Source of the DNA: Limisoma sp963590405
GTDB lineage: Bacteria; Bacteroidota; Bacteroidia; Bacteroidales; Muribaculaceae
Length of the DNA stretch: 64,000 bases
Direction of reading: 5' to 3'
Assembly (NCBI GenBank): GCA_963590405.1
Contig: CAVAPE010000002.1
Location: 1-64,000, forward strand
The translations under genes and the position numbers were made by a program. Shown piece after piece: positions 60,402-64,000 of this stretch (the first letter of the stretch is position 1; the number at the start of each line of letters is the position of its first letter). Below the pieces are notes generated by a model, which worked only from the letters and a program-made list of their open reading frames with translations, did no database searches and was not told the origin of the DNA.

Positions 60402-62795
60402 TTAATCTCTGTCTTCACCGTCGAAATGAGCCTTCATGAAGAGAGGCTTGACGATGGTGCGGTCGGACTTGAACACCTGATTGCGCACTGGGCGGAACCA
60501 CTCTGCCTTCAGATACATTGTCTGTCCAGAATAACAGTCGGTGATAGGCAGAAAGTCCCATGAGAAACCGAGGCGTGGACCTGTAACCCAAACTCTTTCG
60601 CCGCTGGAGATGAAATGGTTGGTGCGTGTGCCAGAAACTGGCATCAGATATTCAGAGCCGTCGTTGTGGCGACCTTTGTTTTCTGCCCAGTTTCGCGCCT
60701 GATACCATCCGAGTTGATGGGCGTGTGTACTCTTTTCAGCCACATCGATTGCCGTTTCGATGGAGCATGCAGCGTCGGGGGCGAGCAGTGTCTTTGAGGT
60801 GCCGGTCAGCAGTCCGAGAGCATCCATAAATGCCATTGGCTCATTTGCCCACGATGCTATTTTGCTGCGGTCGGTGTAGTTCGCTAAATGGGAATCGTAA
60901 TTGGTGTAGCAGTACTGCCCTTGCTTCTCGATGTAGCGCAATGTGGCATAAATCATTGCTGCCACATCCTGTCGGGTTGCAGTGACGTTGCTGGCAGGAA
61001 TGCTCGACGGCGCAAACGGCCCGTTGAGGATGCCCATAGCGTATGCCTTTGCTGAATAGTCGTCGTTGAACTGGCTCGCAGCCTTCTTGTCGACGGTGAT
61101 TTCCTTGTCGAGAAGTTCTTCCGCAAGTCTTACGGCGAGCGATCGTAACTGCAGTTGCGTTAAAGTAGTGGTGTAGTCCTGCCCGAGAACGTCGTCGTCA
61201 ATGAGGTCGTCGTTGAGGGCGAAATTTACGCTGCTTTGGTATTTGCTGCTCATCTTTGCTTTCGACTTGTAGCGCAGTATGAATGTGCCGATTTCCTCTT
61301 TTGTGCCACGGATGCAGTTGCTCTCTGTGTATTTTGCTTGTTGCAACATTGCCTCCTTAAACTGCGCATAGGTCGCTGCATTTCCTGAGTTTTTCCATTC
61401 CTTTTGCGAGATGTTGCGCAGTGCATAGCCTTGCGAATGTCCGTCCCAGATGCAACTGTACCACCATACGTGATTGCCTGCTGCATTCTGCCCTATATAC
61501 GCCTGGTCGTTGGCGAGCGGAAGTTCATAACTGTGGCTGTTTGTGCCTGTTGTGTTGCCATACGAAAATGTGTGGGCTGCATTGTGCTCGCATTGTCCGC
61601 ATAGTCGGCATGAGTAGTAGTATACGTTAGGAGTGTTGCAGGTGCCATATTTGTAGATTTTGTCGGCTGCAGCCACTTTGTCGGTAAACGTGTGGCTGGT
61701 GCAGAACGGTTTGGTTGCTTTTGCGCCGGCTTTCTGCGCTGCATAGACGTCACCAGTGTAGGTCTTGATGTTGAAAAACACTCTGAATGTCCATGTTGGC
61801 TTTTTGAACCTAGCCATCAGTGTCGCTTTTGCCGATTCTGGGATGAACAGCGTGGCTCTGCCTGAGTAAAACAGCATACTGTAGTCTACGTTGCAGATAT
61901 TTGTCTTTGTGTCGACGGAGAAATGCGACCTCATCATGTTGTACATGCTCTGAACGAATTCATTGACATCAACTTTGTCGCTAATCCACACCTCGCGGAT
62001 ATTATATGCCCCTTGCACTGAGTTGGTAACGTCGCTTGCGATGCCTGTGTAGATCTCTTTTTGGGATGTGTCGACAAGTACCTTGGTGACAAGCATAGTT
62101 TTCTGCCCAGAGTATGGACCTACCTGTGAATTTGCACAAAAGCGGTCTTCTGAATTGTCGTTGATTACGATTAGGTCAAAAGGGTTGGTGTCTGGACAGT
62201 TGCTGTCTGCCTCTTTGGTGGAATAAGCCACCTGCGATGCCCGGTAGGAATCCTTGTTGAGTTCATAGGTGGTTGGCGCCTGTTTGGCCTTAGCCAGTTC
62301 GGAATTTGTGCCTCCAGAACCGATTTTTATGGTCTTCTCAACTTTGATTACATAAGGACTGCTGCGCAGCACCGATGCCTTTTCGCCGTTTAGTGTGGCG
62401 GAGATGCGTGTGCCGTCAATCCAGTAGTTGTTATTGCTGAAAACGTAGTCGGTGGTGTATTTCCTGGATGGGTCAATCAAAACGTTGATAAGCACCTTGT
62501 ATTCAAGTCCGTCCTTAAAGAACATGTTCCCTTCGTTGTCCTCCTTAAATTCACCAATCCAGTCGATTGAATTTATTGAAATTTCGCCCGAGGGAGCGAG
62601 GTCGCCATATTGCGTCTTGGCGCTTGTCAACTTAGCCTCGCGCGCAGCCTCAAGGGTAGAACCTGGGGTAGGAACGGGTAGGGTCAAATCCATCGATTTG
62701 ATTTTCGGTTTGGTATTGTTCGCCGCAGTCGCAGCATCGGGTGCCAATATGGCTACCGTCAATGCAAGTGTGATGGCCAAAATCTTCTTAATCAT
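60402..62795 (-). CDS. Exported protein with SLH-like domains and a Cys-rich module
   Basis: The 797-residue protein has a signal peptide (ILAITLALTVAILAPDAATA). Residues about 385-402 include YGTCNTPNVYYYSCRLCGQC, like the Cys-rich CTxPxVYYKSC modules of Firmicutes surface proteins. Residues about 590-690 resemble S-layer homology repeats (YAMGILNGPFAP, TRQDVAAMIYATLRY, DRSKIASWANEPMAFMDALGLLTGTS). It probably is a cell-surface protein; function unknown. It lies 37 bases after the LRR gene. Confidence 0.72.
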   Translation of the reverse strand: MIKKILAITLALTVAILAPDAATAANNTKPKIKSMDLTLPVPTPGSTLEAAREAKLTSAKTQYGDLAPSGEISINSIDWIGEFKEDNEGNMFFKDGLEYKVLINVLIDPSRKYTTDYVFSNNNYWIDGTRISATLNGEKASVLRSSPYVIKVEKTIKIGSGGTNSELAKAKQAPTTYELNKDSYRASQVAYSTKEADSNCPDTNPFDLIVINDNSEDRFCANSQVGPYSGQKTMLVTKVLVDTSQKEIYTGIASDVTNSVQGAYNIREVWISDKVDVNEFVQSMYNMMRSHFSVDTKTNICNVDYSMLFYSGRATLFIPESAKATLMARFKKPTWTFRVFFNIKTYTGDVYAAQKAGAKATKPFCTSHTFTDKVAAADKIYKYGTCNTPNVYYYSCRLCGQCEHNAAHTFSYGNTTGTNSHSYELPLANDQAYIGQNAAGNHVWWYSCIWDGHSQGYALRNISQKEWKNSGNAATYAQFKEAMLQQAKYTESNCIRGTKEEIGTFILRYKSKAKMSSKYQSSVNFALNDDLIDDDVLGQDYTTTLTQLQLRSLAVRLAEELLDKEITVDKKAASQFNDDYSAKAYAMGILNGPFAPSSIPASNVTATRQDVAAMIYATLRYIEKQGQYCYTNYDSHLANYTDRSKIASWANEPMAFMDALGLLTGTSKTLLAPDAACSIETAIDVAEKSTHAHQLGWYQARNWAENKGRHNDGSEYLMPVSGTRTNHFISSGERVWVTGPRLGFSWDFLPITDCYSGQTMYLKAEWFRPVRNQVFKSDRTIVKPLFMKAHFDGEDRD

Positions 62796-62832
62796 AATGT
62801 TTCCTGTTAACTGGTTTTACAATAAGGGGGCA

Positions 62833-64000
62833 CTATTCCACGTTGACAAACACAAATCCTGCTGGGATTACGTACTTGTTGTTGACGAATTTCACTTGAA
62901 GCAGTGGACATTGCATAAAGTATTGATACATCCCCTGTACGAAATTCTCTTTATACTTTGAGTTCAGTTTCACTGTTTTCAGCGCATTGCATTTCATGAA
63001 ACAGAAGTCGTCAATCTCGTCAACATGGGAGATGTCGATGCTCGTGATTCCACTTTCGGTGAACGCATCCCCAAGTTTTGTAACGCTTGCTGGAAGTTTG
63101 ACGGTGAGCAGTTTCTTGCAGCCGGTAAATGTTCCTTTCGGAAGTTCGGTAAGGTTTTCTGGTAATGTTACTGACCTCAGATTGGTGCAGCCGTTAAACA
63201 TATCATAACTGAAACCTTTCGTTACAGAGCGTGGGAACGTGACAGTCTGGAGTGCCGTGCAACCATTGAAGCATCCGTTGATTTTTTCGAGTTCGTCGCT
63301 CTCAAACACCACCTTCGTGAGACTTTTGCATAATTGGAATGCTGAGCCGCCGACTTCCTTGACGGAAGCCGGGATGGTTATTTCGGTTATTGGCGTATTT
63401 CTGAATGCGCTGTTGGAAATTTCTTTCAAGGTGCTCGGCAGTTTGATTGACTTGATTGTCGCTCCTTCAAACAGGTTGGCACGCATCGATGTTACGGGGT
63501 ATTTACCGCCGTTGTATGTGATGTAGTCGGGCATAACGATAGCCTTGCCAGCAACTGCCGTTTTGGTCACTTGTGATGCATACGCATGTCCTGATTTTTT
63601 GCCGACGTGCACCACATATTCGATGCCGTCGATGTCGATGTGGGCTCCTGAAGCGTTCTCCGACAGGATTTTGCCTGTCTGCCCCGACGTTGATATGGTT
63701 ACGGTTTCTTTGGGGCTTGGATCCCACTGGGTCATCTTCACCTTGGTGGCATTCTGGTAGCCTCCGTGCTCGGTGAAATATTTTTTTGTGTCGTCGCTTA
63801 TGGTTGAGTTTTTGCTGGTAAACAATGGCGCCAGTGGTGAGCGCAACAGGGTTTTATAAGTGTCACTTCTCAATGTCTTGGCAATGCCTTCGTTGTAGTG
63901 GTCAATGACCCACTGCGGTTCTTCTGAGTCTTTGTATATCGACATGGCTTCGTTGCAACCATTTGCTAAATCATTCAGGACTTTGCACCGTCCATAAAAC
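62833..64000 (-). CDS. BspA-type leucine-rich-repeat protein (5' end outside the window)
   Basis: The open frame extends past the right edge (residues FYGRCKVLNDLANGCNEA precede MSIYKDSEEP at 63945). The C-terminal half consists of LRR_5/BspA repeats: IKSIKLPSTLKEISNSAFRN, ITEITIPASVKEVGGSAFQ, LQTVTFPRSVTKGFSYDMF, LRSVTLPENLTELPKGTFTG. The N-terminal part has a beta-rich stretch with VTISTSGQTGKIL. These repeats mediate adhesion or protein binding. It shares a transcript with the SLH-like gene. Confidence 0.8.
   Translation of the reverse strand, partial: FYGRCKVLNDLANGCNEAMSIYKDSEEPQWVIDHYNEGIAKTLRSDTYKTLLRSPLAPLFTSKNSTISDDTKKYFTEHGGYQNATKVKMTQWDPSPKETVTISTSGQTGKILSENASGAHIDIDGIEYVVHVGKKSGHAYASQVTKTAVAGKAIVMPDYITYNGGKYPVTSMRANLFEGATIKSIKLPSTLKEISNSAFRNTPITEITIPASVKEVGGSAFQLCKSLTKVVFESDELEKINGCFNGCTALQTVTFPRSVTKGFSYDMFNGCTNLRSVTLPENLTELPKGTFTGCKKLLTVKLPASVTKLGDAFTESGITSIDISHVDEIDDFCFMKCNALKTVKLNSKYKENFVQGMYQYFMQCPLLQVKFVNNKYVIPAGFVFVNVE

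Overview
The window looks like a chromosomal scaffold from a gut-type Bacteroidales bacterium, most plausibly Muribaculaceae or a close relative. Family-level placement is inference. The evidence is: Bacteroidota-type promoters (a TAnnTTTG -7 box, sometimes with TTTG about 19 nt upstream) ahead of many genes; a Bacteroidales-type gene order (DUF6242, DUF6089, UppS, BamA, Skp, Skp); Bacteroidales-restricted families (DUF3843, DUF6048, DUF6452, DUF5686); a type IX secretion plug protein; and a protein with a type IX sorting domain. Both edges cut a gene: a tyrosine-recombinase N-terminus at the left and a leucine-rich-repeat protein at the right. A 115-base run of N (16480-16594) lies inside the second skp gene.

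Layout. 1-2.4 kb: AT-rich integrase fragment, then groEL-groES behind a sigma-54-like promoter. 2.4-4.9 kb: divergent AraC regulator and MFS exporter. 4.9-9.9 kb: efp, pyrE with an SRPBCC gene, prmC-recX-comF, and divergent ribD. 10-17 kb: envelope biogenesis block (DUF6242 lipoprotein, DUF6089, uppS, bamA, two skp genes). 17-21 kb: rsgA, a 317-base noncoding gap with nested inverted repeats, rpoZ-like gene, bamD, gdhA. 21-27 kb: folP-cdaA-exported nitroreductase, then two sodium symporter (SNF) genes around a small lysine-rich membrane protein. 26.7-33.8 kb: PiT transporter with a PhoU-like tail, a PhoR/PhoB-like two-component pair, and a frameshifted DUF5686 gene. 33.9-40 kb: CYTH protein, rlmN, secreted endonuclease I, YecH-like protein, an I9-inhibitor-like lipoprotein, SIMPL protein. 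39.4-45.8 kb: a minus-strand envelope operon (GT2, DUF6452, DUF6048, putative porin, anchored solute-binding protein, DUF3843). 46-53.3 kb: a plus-strand surface-glycan operon (acyltransferase, UDP-glucose dehydrogenase, clostripain-like lipoprotein, LMW tyrosine phosphatase, GH20 hexosaminidase, Fib_succ_major protein). 53.3-60.3 kb: thioredoxin, a structured non-coding stretch with a 13-codon ORF, T9SS plug protein, ung, a GNAT toxin-antitoxin-like pair, tRNA-Arg(CCG), a porin-like protein, a YbiT-type ABC-F ATPase, a Dabb protein. 60.4-64 kb: SLH-like surface protein and BspA-type LRR protein.

Most genes are housekeeping or envelope functions in short operons, several separated by strong bidirectional hairpins. 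The points most worth a second look are the GNAT/65-residue pair; the YbiT-type ATPase with one visibly dead composite ATP site; the second SNF transporter, which has lost its Na1-site residues; the SLH-like protein with Firmicutes-like features; the palindromic bidirectional promoter at 33818-33833; and the hairpin plus mini-ORF locus at 53.7-53.86 kb.
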